DNA of 64,000 bases from Dechloromonas sp. CZR5 (GTDB lineage Bacteria; Pseudomonadota; Gammaproteobacteria; Burkholderiales; Rhodocyclaceae), in contig NZ_VUYQ01000001.1 of NCBI RefSeq assembly GCF_008711155.1, forward strand, positions 979,106-1,043,105, written 5' to 3'. How positions within the stretch are numbered: position 1 is the stretch's first letter; the number at the start of each line of letters is the position of its first letter. The notes under the pieces were generated by a model. That model was not told the DNA's origin and searched no databases. It saw only the letters and a program-made list of their open reading frames with translations. The position numbers and the translations under genes are program-made. Positions 36,682-44,112 of the stretch are shown here, piece by piece.

Positions 36682-37488
36682 ATGAAAACGATGCTGAAAT
36701 GCCTGCTTGCCGGCCTCATGGCCCTCTGGTTCGGCATCGTCGCCGCGCAGCAGATGGAAATCATTCAATTGCGCAGCAAGACTGCCGATGAAGTCATTCC
36801 GGCGCTGCTGCCGCTGCTCGAGCCGAACGGAACCCTGACCGGCATGAACGATCAGCTCTTCCTCAAGGCGTCGCCCCGCAACCGCGATGAAATCAAGCGG
36901 GCGCTGGCCGCCATGGACCGCCCGAGTCGACGTCTCATCATCCGCATTTCACAAAACCGGCAGGCCGAGGACAGCGCACGCGGCGGCGAGGTCAGCGGGC
37001 AGGTCACACTGGGCAGCACCCGGCGCAACAATGTCGGTGCCACTGTGTGGGACACCAAGAGCGTGCGCGGCGAGAGCGCCTCGCAGATGGTCCAGACCGT
37101 CGAAGGCGGCCGTGCCTACATCCAGGTTGGCCGCTCGCTTGCCGTACCGATGCGCCAGGTCGTTGTCGGGCCGGGCGGAACTTACATCAATGAAGGTACC
37201 GTCTATCGTGACATCGGTAGCGGCTTCTACGCCACGCCGCGCATCAATGGCCAACGTGTCACCCTGGAAATTTCCCAGCAGGCCGAAAATTTCGATCCCG
37301 CCTATGGCCGTGGCGGTGTCAATTCGCAACGCCTCGCCACCACCGTTTCCGGTACGCTCGGGGAGTGGATTGAGCTTGGTGGCAGCGGCCGACAAGCAGC
37401 CGGCCAGCAAGGCGGCGCCTTCAGCGTGGGCACCAGCGATGCCCGTGAAACTCGCTCCATCTGGTTAAAAGTCGAGGAAGCAGAATGA
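36682..37488 (+). CDS. Exported protein with secretin-N (NolW-like) domain
   Basis: 268 aa. Signal peptide MKTMLKCLLAGLMALWFGIVAAQ, then one NolW-like domain, QMEIIQLRSKTADEVIPALL with LKASPRNRDEIKRALAAMDRPSRRL, as found ahead of secretin pores. The rest (about 90-268) is beta-rich and ends with IWLKVEE, but there is no secretin pore domain, so this is not a channel. It overlaps the next small membrane gene by 4 bp. Perhaps a periplasmic accessory protein; function unknown. Confidence 0.75.
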   Translation: MKTMLKCLLAGLMALWFGIVAAQQMEIIQLRSKTADEVIPALLPLLEPNGTLTGMNDQLFLKASPRNRDEIKRALAAMDRPSRRLIIRISQNRQAEDSARGGEVSGQVTLGSTRRNNVGATVWDTKSVRGESASQMVQTVEGGRAYIQVGRSLAVPMRQVVVGPGGTYINEGTVYRDIGSGFYATPRINGQRVTLEISQQAENFDPAYGRGGVNSQRLATTVSGTLGEWIELGGSGRQAAGQQGGAFSVGTSDARETRSIWLKVEEAE

Positions 37489-37733
37489 CCGAAGAAATTA
37501 TCCGCAAGCCGCGCCACATCGGGCACAAGATCGCCCTCGTCGGTGCCGCATTCTGTGCACTGATGATGATCCCCGCCATCATTGCCTTTGGCTGGTTCTT
37601 TTTCACCCGTGGCATGGCTGACACCTGGACACCGAGCATGGCAGCGGCCGTCTTTTTCTTTGGCTGCTGCGCCGGGGTGTTGCACGCCACCAGCGTACCG
37701 CAGCCCCAGTTGCCGCCTGAGAGCGAAGGCTGA
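37485..37733 (+). CDS. Small two-helix membrane protein
   Basis: 82 aa. Two hydrophobic helices (about 17-38 ALVGAAFCALMMIPAIIAFG and 52-70 AAAVFFFGCCAGVLHA). Its ATG overlaps the stop of the NolW-domain gene (ATGA), so they are coupled. I do not recognise a family. The next 124 bp hold no gene or attC site that I can support. Confidence 0.65.
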   Translation: MTEEIIRKPRHIGHKIALVGAAFCALMMIPAIIAFGWFFFTRGMADTWTPSMAAAVFFFGCCAGVLHATSVPQPQLPPESEG

Positions 37734-37857
37734 CATTCGCCGATTTGACGTACTTGTCAGTGCGGAATGCAGCTTGCCGCAACGGCACGAACGGCAGCCA
37801 TGAAAAGCAAACTGGCCGGGCGGTTTGCCATGCAATCGGGCCTCGGCTGGTGACACC

Positions 37858-38397
37858 TCAGATACCGGTCTGAACGATTCGATCCGAATTTTTGAGACTC
37901 TTGCCGATGATTTCCCAGAAATGCCCGCGAATGTGGTGCGCCACGATTTCCAGATGTTGCAACCGGGAATAACTGGTGCCGGGCTTTCGGTAGGGGATTG
38001 CCGTGATACGTACGTCGAAAACGTGCGCTTCAATGATTCTCTGCGCTTTCCTGAATCGACGGATCAGTTGATTCAATGATTGTTCGCGAAGCCTCTGCAC
38101 GCCGTCTCGATTGACCTCCCTTAACGAGCCGCGAGGCGGCTCCGGGGGGGCTCCCGCGGCGATCAGAGCGAGGTTCTTGGCGAAGCTCTCATGCCAGGCT
38201 ACCAAATGTGCAAGCATGTCCTTCATGCTCCAACGGTGGTTTATTGGCAGCATCAGATCGAATGCAGGCACTCTGTATAGCTGAATGACGTCGTCAACCG
38301 CACGGCGAACGTCGTTCAAGGCGAATTCGATAGCCCTGTCTTCGGCTCTGCTCTCAGGGGAAGTCTTTTGATCCACGTCAGTCTGCTTCATAAGCAT
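37858..38397 (-). CDS. DinB/ClbS-like four-helix-bundle protein
   Basis: 179 aa from the Met at 38397; upstream in-frame Met codons exist but are not conserved-looking. The pattern of four amphipathic helices with spaced His (INHRWSMKDMLAHLVAWHES and HLEIVAHHIRGHFWE) resembles the ClbS/DfsB branch of the DinB superfamily, which includes metal-binding enzymes and self-resistance proteins. It is just outside the recognisable integron array and no attC flanks it. Function unknown. Confidence 0.7.
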   Translation of the reverse strand: MLMKQTDVDQKTSPESRAEDRAIEFALNDVRRAVDDVIQLYRVPAFDLMLPINHRWSMKDMLAHLVAWHESFAKNLALIAAGAPPEPPRGSLREVNRDGVQRLREQSLNQLIRRFRKAQRIIEAHVFDVRITAIPYRKPGTSYSRLQHLEIVAHHIRGHFWEIIGKSLKNSDRIVQTGI

Positions 38398-38425
38398 CTC
38401 ATTGACGCCCCGGGTGATGGACTTG

Positions 38426-38665
38426 TTATACATGGCGCGATTGGGCCAATGCAATTGCCGCCTGAATGGCAGCGCGAGCTTGAGGGCTGTTTTTCCAGCA
38501 CGTAGAACCGACGATAGCCGAGGCTTGGGAGACGATATCCAATGCATCTGCTTTGCTGAGGCAAGCCAGCGATTCAAATCCCATTTGTTCGAGCCGAGCC
38601 ACTACCGTAGGGCCAACCCCCTTTACACCTAGCAAAGCCTTACGTTCTTCTGCTGGAAATGGCAT
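38426..38665 (-). CDS. Small helix-hairpin-helix protein
   Basis: 79 aa. LLGVKGVGPTVVARLEQMGF is a helix-hairpin-helix motif of the type used for non-specific DNA contacts, followed by SLACLSKADALDIVSQ and a short helical tail with CWKNSPQARAAI. Such stand-alone proteins are common and uncharacterised. It is 28 bp upstream of the DinB-like gene on the same strand. Confidence 0.75.
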   Translation of the reverse strand: MPFPAEERKALLGVKGVGPTVVARLEQMGFESLACLSKADALDIVSQASAIVGSTCWKNSPQARAAIQAAIALAQSRHV

Positions 38666-38708
38666 GAGTATCTTCCGTGGATGGATGGCGAATGAAATCG
38701 ATTTCCGC

Positions 38709-38811
38709 TTTCGAACGAATGATTCAGCGTGGAAACTAAATCATCACGGCGACCGCGGCCTGCGGCTTCCACTGCGCTCTCGGGACGATAAATCCCTTCC
38801 ATTCGCTAGAT
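38709..38811 (-). other. Degenerate terminal attC (cassette 17)
   Basis: A GCTAGAT box (38805-38811), one base from GTTAGAT, holds the stop codon of the cassette-17 gene, as in intact sites of this array. A TTCGAAC box near 38709 and the pair GCGTGGAA/TTCCACTGCGC between them suggest a decayed attC. The outer limit is a guess. Confidence 0.35.
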
Positions 38812-39195
38812 AGCAGCTTTATACGCATACCAAATTAATGCCGATGCCAGTGACAAAGAAATCCAGCCTGGATGGCGACCTTTTGTACCGAGAAGAACCA
38901 GCATGCCACCGGCAAAGCAAGCAATCGCAATCGAGCAAATGAGTTCATGCACACTCAGCGGAGCACCGACCCCCACCTTGAAAACAGCAAGAGCAAAAAC
39001 GAGACCAAATATGCTCGTAAGGTGCCAGCTAGCCCAGAGAATCCGGATGTTTCTCTCCTTCAACGGCGGTGCGCTCATACTCGGGACAATGCGCCCATTG
39101 CTGAGTTTCCGAAAAATCATGATTTCGCCAAGAATCGAATGTGCCACGGCGGTAAGCAGCAATATGAAGCTTGCAGCGATAAGCAGATATTGCAT
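38806..39195 (-). CDS. Cassette 17: small four-helix membrane protein
   Basis: 129 aa from the Met at 39195, which lies inside the cassette; a longer frame to 39309 would cross the neighbouring attC. Four hydrophobic helices. AVAHSILGEIMIFRKL and ILWASWHLTS are motifs I recognise from a widespread uncharacterised membrane family (HSxLGE ... WHxxS). The most distal recognisable cassette, so probably not expressed from the cassette promoter. Confidence 0.7.
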   Translation of the reverse strand: MQYLLIAASFILLLTAVAHSILGEIMIFRKLSNGRIVPSMSAPPLKERNIRILWASWHLTSIFGLVFALAVFKVGVGAPLSVHELICSIAIACFAGGMLVLLGTKGRHPGWISLSLASALIWYAYKAAI

Positions 39196-39256
39196 CTGGG
39201 CTCTCCTTTGGTGTGCAACAGCAGATGAGATTACGATGACCGTTGTGCTCATTGCC

Positions 39257-39354
39257 ACCCAACGTGGCAGCGATGTCCTCAGTATCCCTCTAGGTGGGAG
39301 GGGAGGCATTTCATTGGCTGAGCCACGTGCGGCGGCTTGAGCGACTGGTTAGGC
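39257..39354 (-). other. attC site (cassette 16)
   Basis: ACCCAAC (39257-39263) and GTTAGGC (39348-39354), 98 bp apart end to end; inner CGTGGC/GCCACG pairing. The stop codon of the ASCH gene lies in GTTAGGC. Confidence 0.75.
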
Positions 39355-39840
39355 CGCATTTTCGCTGGAGGGGCAATAGACGACTTTGAACCGCTCACAC
39401 GCAACTGGCATCGAGGGGCTCGGAATCCGGCCAATGCGGGCGCACTCTCTGGCGTAATAGGCTTTGTGAGTCTCACGCCAGTATTGGAGCGAGCCATCAC
39501 CTTCGCCTTCGACGGCTGCAAACTCCGCAGTGACTTCGCAGAACGGCGTGATGTCGACTTGAGTTGTTTCGATTACGCATTTCGGCCGGCCATCCCAGGT
39601 TGTGACTACGGTGAGATCGCCTGGCTTTGGAACGGCCTGGTCTCCTGCCTCAAACGACCAGACAAGGCCGGCTGTGGCTCTCTTGATGCCGCGGACGACC
39701 AACTCAGCCAAGTGATTGGCACTCGGCTCGTTGTCGTCAAACACGCAGATCTCGAAGAAGCGAGCTTCGACATCTTCTGTCTGCGTAGCCTTGAAGGTGT
39801 TCCAGAACTGTTGAACGACAGGAGTCATTGGTGCTGTCAT
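39349..39840 (-). CDS. Cassette 16: ASCH-domain protein
   Basis: 163 aa. LAELVVRGIKRATAGLVWSF, PKPGDLTVVTTWDGRPKCVI, PFCEVTAEFAAVEGEGDGSL and PVACERFKVVY are the ASCH fold's characteristic run; the Lys/Thr in GIKRATAG line the binding groove. ASCH domains bind RNA or modified nucleosides, and a related E. coli protein (YqfB) hydrolyses N4-acetylcytidine. ASCH genes are chromosomal in many bacteria; here it is carried by a cassette. Full length, no sign of decay. Confidence 0.85.
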   Translation of the reverse strand: MTAPMTPVVQQFWNTFKATQTEDVEARFFEICVFDDNEPSANHLAELVVRGIKRATAGLVWSFEAGDQAVPKPGDLTVVTTWDGRPKCVIETTQVDITPFCEVTAEFAAVEGEGDGSLQYWRETHKAYYARECARIGRIPSPSMPVACERFKVVYCPSSENAA

Positions 39841-39847
39841 TGTTACG

Positions 39848-39922
39848 ACCTAACGTTACAAATTACCGGACTGGCTGCGAGTCGCGCGAAGCGCTACTTG
39901 CAGCCAGTCCGGCGGATTGAGC
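39848..39922 (-). other. attC site (cassette 15)
   Basis: ACCTAAC (39848-39854) at the left; the right box reads ATTGAGC (39916-39922), a one-base variant of GTTGAGC. The arms CCGGACTGGCTGC and GCAGCCAGTCCGG make a long stem. The cassette-15 gene reads through most of this site. Confidence 0.75.
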
Positions 39923-40396
39923 TGATATGCAGCGCTTTGCGATAGCAGCCCCAACATAGAACCCCGCAAAGAACCAACCATACACGGCGAAAGCAATAAC
40001 CCGATGGTCATGCCACGAACGCCAGAGTGCTTGCGTGTACGGCCACTGGACAGAGTCGGGCGACCAGATTGTGTAGTAGCCAAATATGAAATAGGCCAGC
40101 GGCCACAATAACACCGAGTAGCAATAGGTCTGTGAGAACTTAAAGCGTGGCTGTAAGTATCCCCCAATAAAACCAAGCAACAGGCTCAACGGCAGCGCCT
40201 TGATAGTGATTGCAATAGGAATATCGAGATCAGGGGAAAGTTCGCGAATAGCGTGCATCAACGGCGATGAAACAATGGCCGGCCACGCGGTGCTGGGAAT
40301 GACGTTGAGGTTCCAATATGCCCACCAGACAAGGAATCCAAGTACCGCACCAGAAAATGCTGATAGGACGGGTTGGAGCGCGGATTTAAGACGCAT
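39863..40396 (-). CDS. Cassette 15: polytopic membrane protein
   Basis: 177 aa from MRLKSALQPV at 40396, in the boundary of the preceding attC. Four hydrophobic segments: GAVLGFLVWWAYWNLNVI, IKALPLSLLLGFIGGY, SVLLWPLAYFIFGYYTIW and FAVYGWFFAGFYVGAAIA. The C-terminal about 17 residues are encoded by the attC itself. No family recognised. Confidence 0.65.
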   Translation of the reverse strand: MRLKSALQPVLSAFSGAVLGFLVWWAYWNLNVIPSTAWPAIVSSPLMHAIRELSPDLDIPIAITIKALPLSLLLGFIGGYLQPRFKFSQTYCYSVLLWPLAYFIFGYYTIWSPDSVQWPYTQALWRSWHDHRVIAFAVYGWFFAGFYVGAAIAKRCISAQSAGLAASSASRDSQPVR

Positions 40397-40464
40397 GACG
40401 TTGAAAATCATCGGACGGAGGCAAGCGCAGCTGGCCGACGGTCCGGTGGAGCGGATTGTTAGGA
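40393..40464 (-). other. attC site (cassette 14)
   Basis: Left box GCATGAC (40393-40399) is degenerate; right box GTTAGGA (40458-40464) contains the gene's stop. Arms TCGGACGG...CCG and CGGTCCGG pair. CCGGTGG-type subfamily. Confidence 0.7.
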
Positions 40465-40728
40465 ATTGACTTTAAGTTTTGAAAAGCAGATATCGACAGT
40501 GATACCAACGAAGAGTGAAACGACAAAAACAACGGCAAAATTTTCATAAGACCTGATAGCCCTATATGTGGTCGTCCCCGCGACAATGACTAGGCCGATT
40601 ACCCAAGAGGGGCGTGAAATAACTAAATTTGATTTGCAAATATGACATTCGGTGCGACCAGCCGAGCCTTTAAACATTGCCTTGAGCGGTAGAAGAAAAT
40701 TAGAGCAACAAGGACAGCGTAATAGCAT
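40459..40728 (-). CDS. Cassette 14: zinc-ribbon membrane protein
   Basis: 89 aa from the Met at 40728. The N-terminus has two Cys pairs, LRCPCCSNFLLP and TECHICKSNL, a likely zinc ribbon. Two hydrophobic helices follow (WVIGLVIVAGTTTY and FAVVFVVSLFVGITVDI). Orientation and partners unknown. Confidence 0.65.
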   Translation of the reverse strand: MLLRCPCCSNFLLPLKAMFKGSAGRTECHICKSNLVISRPSWVIGLVIVAGTTTYRAIRSYENFAVVFVVSLFVGITVDICFSKLKVNS

Positions 40729-40736
40729 GCTGTGAT

Positions 40737-40808
40737 TCCTAACGTTGAAAATCACCGGACGCAGGCAAGCGCAGCTTGCCGGAGGTCCGGTGGGTTGATG
40801 GGTTGGGC
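40737..40808 (-). other. attC site (cassette 13)
   Basis: TCCTAAC (40737-40743) and GTTGGGC (40802-40808). Arms AATCACCGGAC and GTCCGGTGGGTT pair. Inner GCAAGCGCAGCTTGC is a further palindrome. CCGGTGG-type subfamily. Confidence 0.85.
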
Positions 40809-40809
40809 G

Positions 40810-41238
40810 TCATGTGCGCTGCCACACCTGAATGAGACCAAGCAAATGAACGCACCCGATCACAAGGCAAATGGCTGAAGTGACAAGCCAGAACGTTGTA
40901 CTGTTGCCTGGGAAAGCGGGCTTGAGCAACGGGAAGGTAACTGCACGGAGCAAATAAACAGCGGTGATACCGACTAGTGCTAACCGTAGATACGGTAACG
41001 GAGGAAGAAGGCCGGCACCGGACAGGGCATAAATGCTCCAGACGGAAAGGACCGTGCCAATGACAAAAGCGACGAGTGGCGGATACCAATGGCCTGCTGC
41101 TGACATGCTGACGATAGGCTCGCCCGCACCAAGAAACCTGAAGCCGTCAGTCCCCCATGGAATGCATGCGAAATGAAGAAGCGCTACCCCAATACTGAGC
41201 ACAGATCCCAATAGAAGTGGAAGGTTGTAGTTATGCAT
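40810..41238 (-). CDS. Cassette 13: four-helix membrane protein (GAGE/YALSGAG family)
   Basis: 142 aa from MHNYNLPLLLGS at 41238. Motifs FRFLGAGEPIVSMSAAG, IYALSGAGLLPPLPYLR and the helical rest match an uncharacterised four-helix membrane family I know from bacterial genomes. The larger frame to 41406 crosses the next attC and is not used. Function unknown. Confidence 0.75.
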   Translation of the reverse strand: MHNYNLPLLLGSVLSIGVALLHFACIPWGTDGFRFLGAGEPIVSMSAAGHWYPPLVAFVIGTVLSVWSIYALSGAGLLPPLPYLRLALVGITAVYLLRAVTFPLLKPAFPGNSTTFWLVTSAICLVIGCVHLLGLIQVWQRT

Positions 41239-41267
41239 GGAGATGGCTGATAGCTCTGAATTAAGAC

Positions 41268-41347
41268 GCCCAACGTTCAAAGTAAATGGCGTGCCGCTTG
41301 CGGCGCGTCCAAGCGCCCGCAGGGTGCGGGTTTGACCGGTGTTAGAC
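41268..41347 (-). other. attC site (cassette 12)
   Basis: GCCCAAC (41268-41274) and GTTAGAC (41341-41347), 80 bp. Inner arms GGCGTGCCGC and GCGGCGCGTCC pair imperfectly, with GCCCGCAGGGTGCGGGTTTGAC at the right. Confidence 0.85.
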
Positions 41348-41407
41348 ATGGCAGTCGATTGGAAAAGCTGCCAGCGGTGGGACAAGGGGGTTGGCAGTAA
41401 CTGCATT

Positions 41408-41650
41408 TCAGTGGATGAAACGGGACAAGGTAAGGGCTACCACAAGAAGCACTTGCAACCAAACGACTGAAATAAGCACCTTGCCGGGCTTGGGATGATG
41501 TTTCTGAAACTCTCGAATCATGCTCCAGTACGACTGACGAAAATTTGAGCGGTCAACGACGAAAAACTCTCGGTAGCGAGTACCGAAATAAAGATGTACA
41601 CCTGCTGCACAGAGAAACAAACCAATTAATAACCAGTCGATGGGAGTCAT
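41408..41650 (-). CDS. Cassette 12: small two-helix membrane protein
   Basis: 80 aa. Helices at about 5-24 (DWLLIGLFLCAAGVHLYFG) and 57-76 (VLISVVWLQVLLVVALTL), with a charged central loop. No family recognised. Its upstream neighbour is the insertion sequence, so it is likely cut off from the cassette promoter. Confidence 0.65.
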   Translation of the reverse strand: MTPIDWLLIGLFLCAAGVHLYFGTRYREFFVVDRSNFRQSYWSMIREFQKHHPKPGKVLISVVWLQVLLVVALTLSRFIH

Positions 41651-41666
41651 GGTGGGCGCAGGAAAT

Positions 41667-41741
41667 GTCTAACGTTTTAGGTAAGGGGCGGCCCGCTTGC
41701 GGGACGTCCCAGCAGCCGAAGGCTGCGCCTTGACTGATGGG
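41667..41741 (-). other. attC site (cassette 11), left part, split by an insertion sequence
   Basis: GTCTAAC (41667-41673) and the inner GGTAAGGGGCG...GCGCCTTGACTG match the long attC type of this array, but the GTTAGGT box is displaced to 43196-43202 by the insertion sequence. The interrupted site should be unable to recombine unless the element excises. Confidence 0.85.
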
Positions 41742-43186
41742 ATGGACTCCCCCGTCTTTTCATCGCCCAATAGGCGATGCCGGTGCTCATGGGGATGGGG
41801 ATCGGTCTTCGACGAAAGGAGTCCGAAATGCATGCTACTACCGTTGCAGTTGATCTGGCCAAGAGTGTATTCCAGATTGCGGTTGCCGATGACAAATGGA
41901 AAGTTGTCGGGCAGGAACGGCTGACCCGCAGCCAGTTCGAACGCTGGTTCCACAACCGGGATGTGAGGCTGGTGATCATGGAAGCCTGCGGTTCAGCCCA
42001 CCATTGGGGCCGTTGGTTCAAGCGACAGGGGATTGAAGTAAAACTGCTGCCGGCGGCCTACATCCGGGCCTACGTGAAGCGCAACAAGACCGATGCCGCC
42101 GATGCCTGTGCGCTGCTTGAAGTCGCGCGTTGTGCCCACATCGTGCCGGTCCAGGTGAAATCCGTCGAACAGCAGGCGCTGCAGGGATTGCACCGCATCC
42201 GTTCGCGCTGGATGGGGACACGCACTTCGCGCATCAATACGCTGCGCGGCTTCTGCCGGGAATTCGGGTTGAACGTGCCGCAAGGCGCCCGTACCGGCGT
42301 TGAAGCGATGAGCCGGGCACTGGCCGATCCCAACTCGGCCATTCCACTACTGATCCGCGAGTCGATGAAACTGCTGATCGAGGAAATCCGCCTGCTCGAA
42401 CTGCGCATTGCCCAACTGGAGCGGGAACTGACTGCGCTGGCCCGGCAAAGCCCGGCCTGTGCCGAACTGCTGACCATTCCCGGCATTGGCCTACTCACGG
42501 CCACCGCGCTGGTCGCCGCCACGGGCGGCAGCGTCAGCCACTTCAAGGATGCCCGGCACTTTGCCAGCTGGTTCGGCCTGACGCCGAAGGAATTCTCCTC
42601 CGGTAACAGCCGCAAGCTGGGACGAATTTCCAAGAGGGGGGATCGCTATCTGAGGATGCTGCTGACGCATGGCGCTCGCGCCGTGCTGCGGGCGGCCGAA
42701 CTGGCCAGGCGAGCCGGAAAGCCGCTCGATGGGCTGCGAACCTGGGCCACGGAGATTCAGGCACGGACCCATCACAACAAGGCGGCTTGTGCCCTGGCCA
42801 ACAAGTTGGCCAGGATCTGTTATGCCGTGCTGCGCGATCACACACCGTTCGGTAGCCCGCAACCCCGTCAGGAAAAGAAGCTCACCCGTACGGCCTTTGC
42901 CATTGCCGCCTGAAAGGAGAAACCGTGTTCCTGTTTCCCCCCTCCCTGCGTTTGCTTTGAGACTGATCGCCCTTCATGGCTAATTGGGTCGCACCCACAC
43001 GGATTGACGCCGATAACTCTGCCGGCAGCTTCATGCCTGCCGCTCGTACCGATTGGCGCTCCGTGGGCAGATTCCATGTCGGCATGGGTCATACAGAACC
43101 CACATCAGATGCCGGATATACGACTGCATGCGCTTCCATACCGCCAGAACTATCGATCAGTTTCCTTGTTTTTTGGGGGAGTCCAT
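41742..43186 (+). mobile_element. IS110-family element (IS1111 type) inserted in an attC site
   Basis: One transposase gene is flanked by perfect 12-bp inverted repeats, ATGGACTCCCCC (41742-41753) and GGGGGAGTCCAT (43175-43186). A few bases outside the repeats probably also belong to the element, since IS1111 repeats are subterminal; the exact ends are not resolved. The 270 bp after the transposase gene hold no gene and are the usual long non-coding end. Known IS1111-attC elements target cassette recombination sites at a fixed position close to GTTRRRY, and this insertion fits that group. Confidence 0.88.
41828..42913 (+). CDS. IS110/IS1111-family transposase
   Basis: 361 aa from the ATG at 41828, with AAGGAG upstream. 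The N-terminal RuvC-like DEDD domain has TTVAVDLAKSVFQIAV, VIMEACGSAHHWGRW and KRNKTDAADACALLEVA. The C-terminal Transposase_20 domain has LTIPGIGLLTATALVAATG, FASWFGLTPKEFSSGN and GRISKRGDRYLRMLLTHGAR with the active-site Ser region. It is full length with no frameshift, so the element may be active. Transcribed against the cassettes. Confidence 0.95.
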   Translation: MHATTVAVDLAKSVFQIAVADDKWKVVGQERLTRSQFERWFHNRDVRLVIMEACGSAHHWGRWFKRQGIEVKLLPAAYIRAYVKRNKTDAADACALLEVARCAHIVPVQVKSVEQQALQGLHRIRSRWMGTRTSRINTLRGFCREFGLNVPQGARTGVEAMSRALADPNSAIPLLIRESMKLLIEEIRLLELRIAQLERELTALARQSPACAELLTIPGIGLLTATALVAATGGSVSHFKDARHFASWFGLTPKEFSSGNSRKLGRISKRGDRYLRMLLTHGARAVLRAAELARRAGKPLDGLRTWATEIQARTHHNKAACALANKLARICYAVLRDHTPFGSPQPRQEKKLTRTAFAIAA

Positions 43187-43196
43187 ATACGCCATG

Positions 43197-43523
43197 TTAG
43201 GTGCGGACACTTGCCATACCCCAAGCGACGTGCAGGAACTGCTTGTGGGAGAAGCCATCGGCCACCTGCCCGAACGATGACGGGACAAGAAGAACGAAGA
43301 CTGATGTTGGCTCCAACTCGCCGATATGGTGCCCCTCCCACCGTGAGGCTAATAGAAAGTGGGAATGCTCCGCACCTTCGTAAAAAACCGGATTGTCCAA
43401 ACGCAACAGGTACCAAATGTGCGAGCTATCTGCGGAGCTAGGTGTGCCCTCGACAACTCCTTCGCGCGGCAAAAGGCCTGTGAAAGTTTCGTTTTGGTCG
43501 AAGTAATCAATATGGAGCCGCAT
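43197..43523 (-). CDS. Cassette 11: hypothetical protein
   Basis: 108 aa. MRLHIDYFDQNETFTGLLPREG, LLRLDNPVFYEGAEHSHFLLAS and FVLLVPSSFGQ look like a small beta-rich soluble protein. Its TAA is in GTTAGGT, the surviving right box of its split attC. Translation should be unaffected by the insertion sequence, but the cassette can no longer be cleanly excised. No family recognised. Confidence 0.65.
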   Translation of the reverse strand: MRLHIDYFDQNETFTGLLPREGVVEGTPSSADSSHIWYLLRLDNPVFYEGAEHSHFLLASRWEGHHIGELEPTSVFVLLVPSSFGQVADGFSHKQFLHVAWGMASVRT

Positions 43524-43526
43524 AGC

Positions 43527-43595
43527 ACCTAACGTTCAAGGTAACCGGCCTTGCGCGGCTTTATGCGCAGGGTCCGGTTGACCGCAGGGTTGGGC
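43527..43595 (-). other. attC site (cassette 10)
   Basis: ACCTAAC (43527-43533) and GTTGGGC (43589-43595). Arms GTAACCGGCC and GGTCCGGTTGAC pair, loop with GCGCGGCTTTATGCGC. The cassette-10 gene reads through nearly the whole site. Confidence 0.9.
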
Positions 43596-44030
43596 ATCAC
43601 TGTTTCCCGTTGTGTATAGACCTACAAGTGCCGTGCAAGTCTTCGTTGCGAAGTCTGCGGCCGGGAATATTGTGTTCTTGATTTCTGTTAGCTCGGCAAT
43701 CGCAATTGGAATTCTTTCCCAGTTCGTCAGAATTTCGTGATGATCGACAAAGAAGCCATGTATTAAGCGATTTCTCTTTTCTAGGGCTGGCTTAAAAATC
43801 GTATCGACCTTGCCATCGAATTCCTTTCCGAGGGCTTTCTTGAGCTCTCCAATCAGCCGCCCTATTTCCATTCTTTCGAACTTCTTGAAAATCTTTTCAT
43901 TGCCGTTGCCATGCTTCGCATGGTTTATCACTCGCTCGTTTAGCACGCATATATTCCAGAGTTGTTCCTCCAAAATACTGGACCAGTGCGCGGCTTCGCC
44001 AAACAGCCTATATACGTCAGAGATAGTCAT
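43536..44030 (-). CDS. Cassette 10: HEPN-like helical protein
   Basis: 164 aa from MTISDVYRLFGEA at 44030; an upstream Met at 44060 lies in the next attC. Entirely helical, with KKFERMEIGRLIGELKKALG and LEKRNRLIHGFFVDHHEI. The R-N-x-L-x-H string in EKRNRLIHGF matches the RX4H motif of HEPN proteins, some of which are RNA-cleaving toxins or defence nucleases. The last about 20 residues are encoded by the attC and end in its left box. No partner antitoxin is obvious in the same cassette. Confidence 0.6.
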   Translation of the reverse strand: MTISDVYRLFGEAAHWSSILEEQLWNICVLNERVINHAKHGNGNEKIFKKFERMEIGRLIGELKKALGKEFDGKVDTIFKPALEKRNRLIHGFFVDHHEILTNWERIPIAIAELTEIKNTIFPAADFATKTCTALVGLYTTGNSDAQPCGQPDPAHKAAQGRLP

Positions 44031-44041
44031 CGGCTTGTGAT

Positions 44042-44108
44042 GCCCAACGTTTAAATTCACCGGACTGCGCGGCTTTTCGCGCAGGTCCGGTGGAATGATG
44101 GGTTGGGC
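44042..44108 (-). other. attC site (cassette 9)
   Basis: GCCCAAC (44042-44048) and GTTGGGC (44102-44108), 67 bp. Arms TTCACCGGAC and GTCCGGTGGAA pair around GCGCGGCTTTTCGCGC. Typical CCGGTGG-type site. Confidence 0.93.
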
Positions 44109-44112
44109 GTCC

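Noticed and set aside
37858..38665. DinB-like and helix-hairpin-helix genes as further integron cassettes
   Set aside because: Same strand as the array, but I see no attC-like palindrome between or after them, so they are treated as chromosomal.
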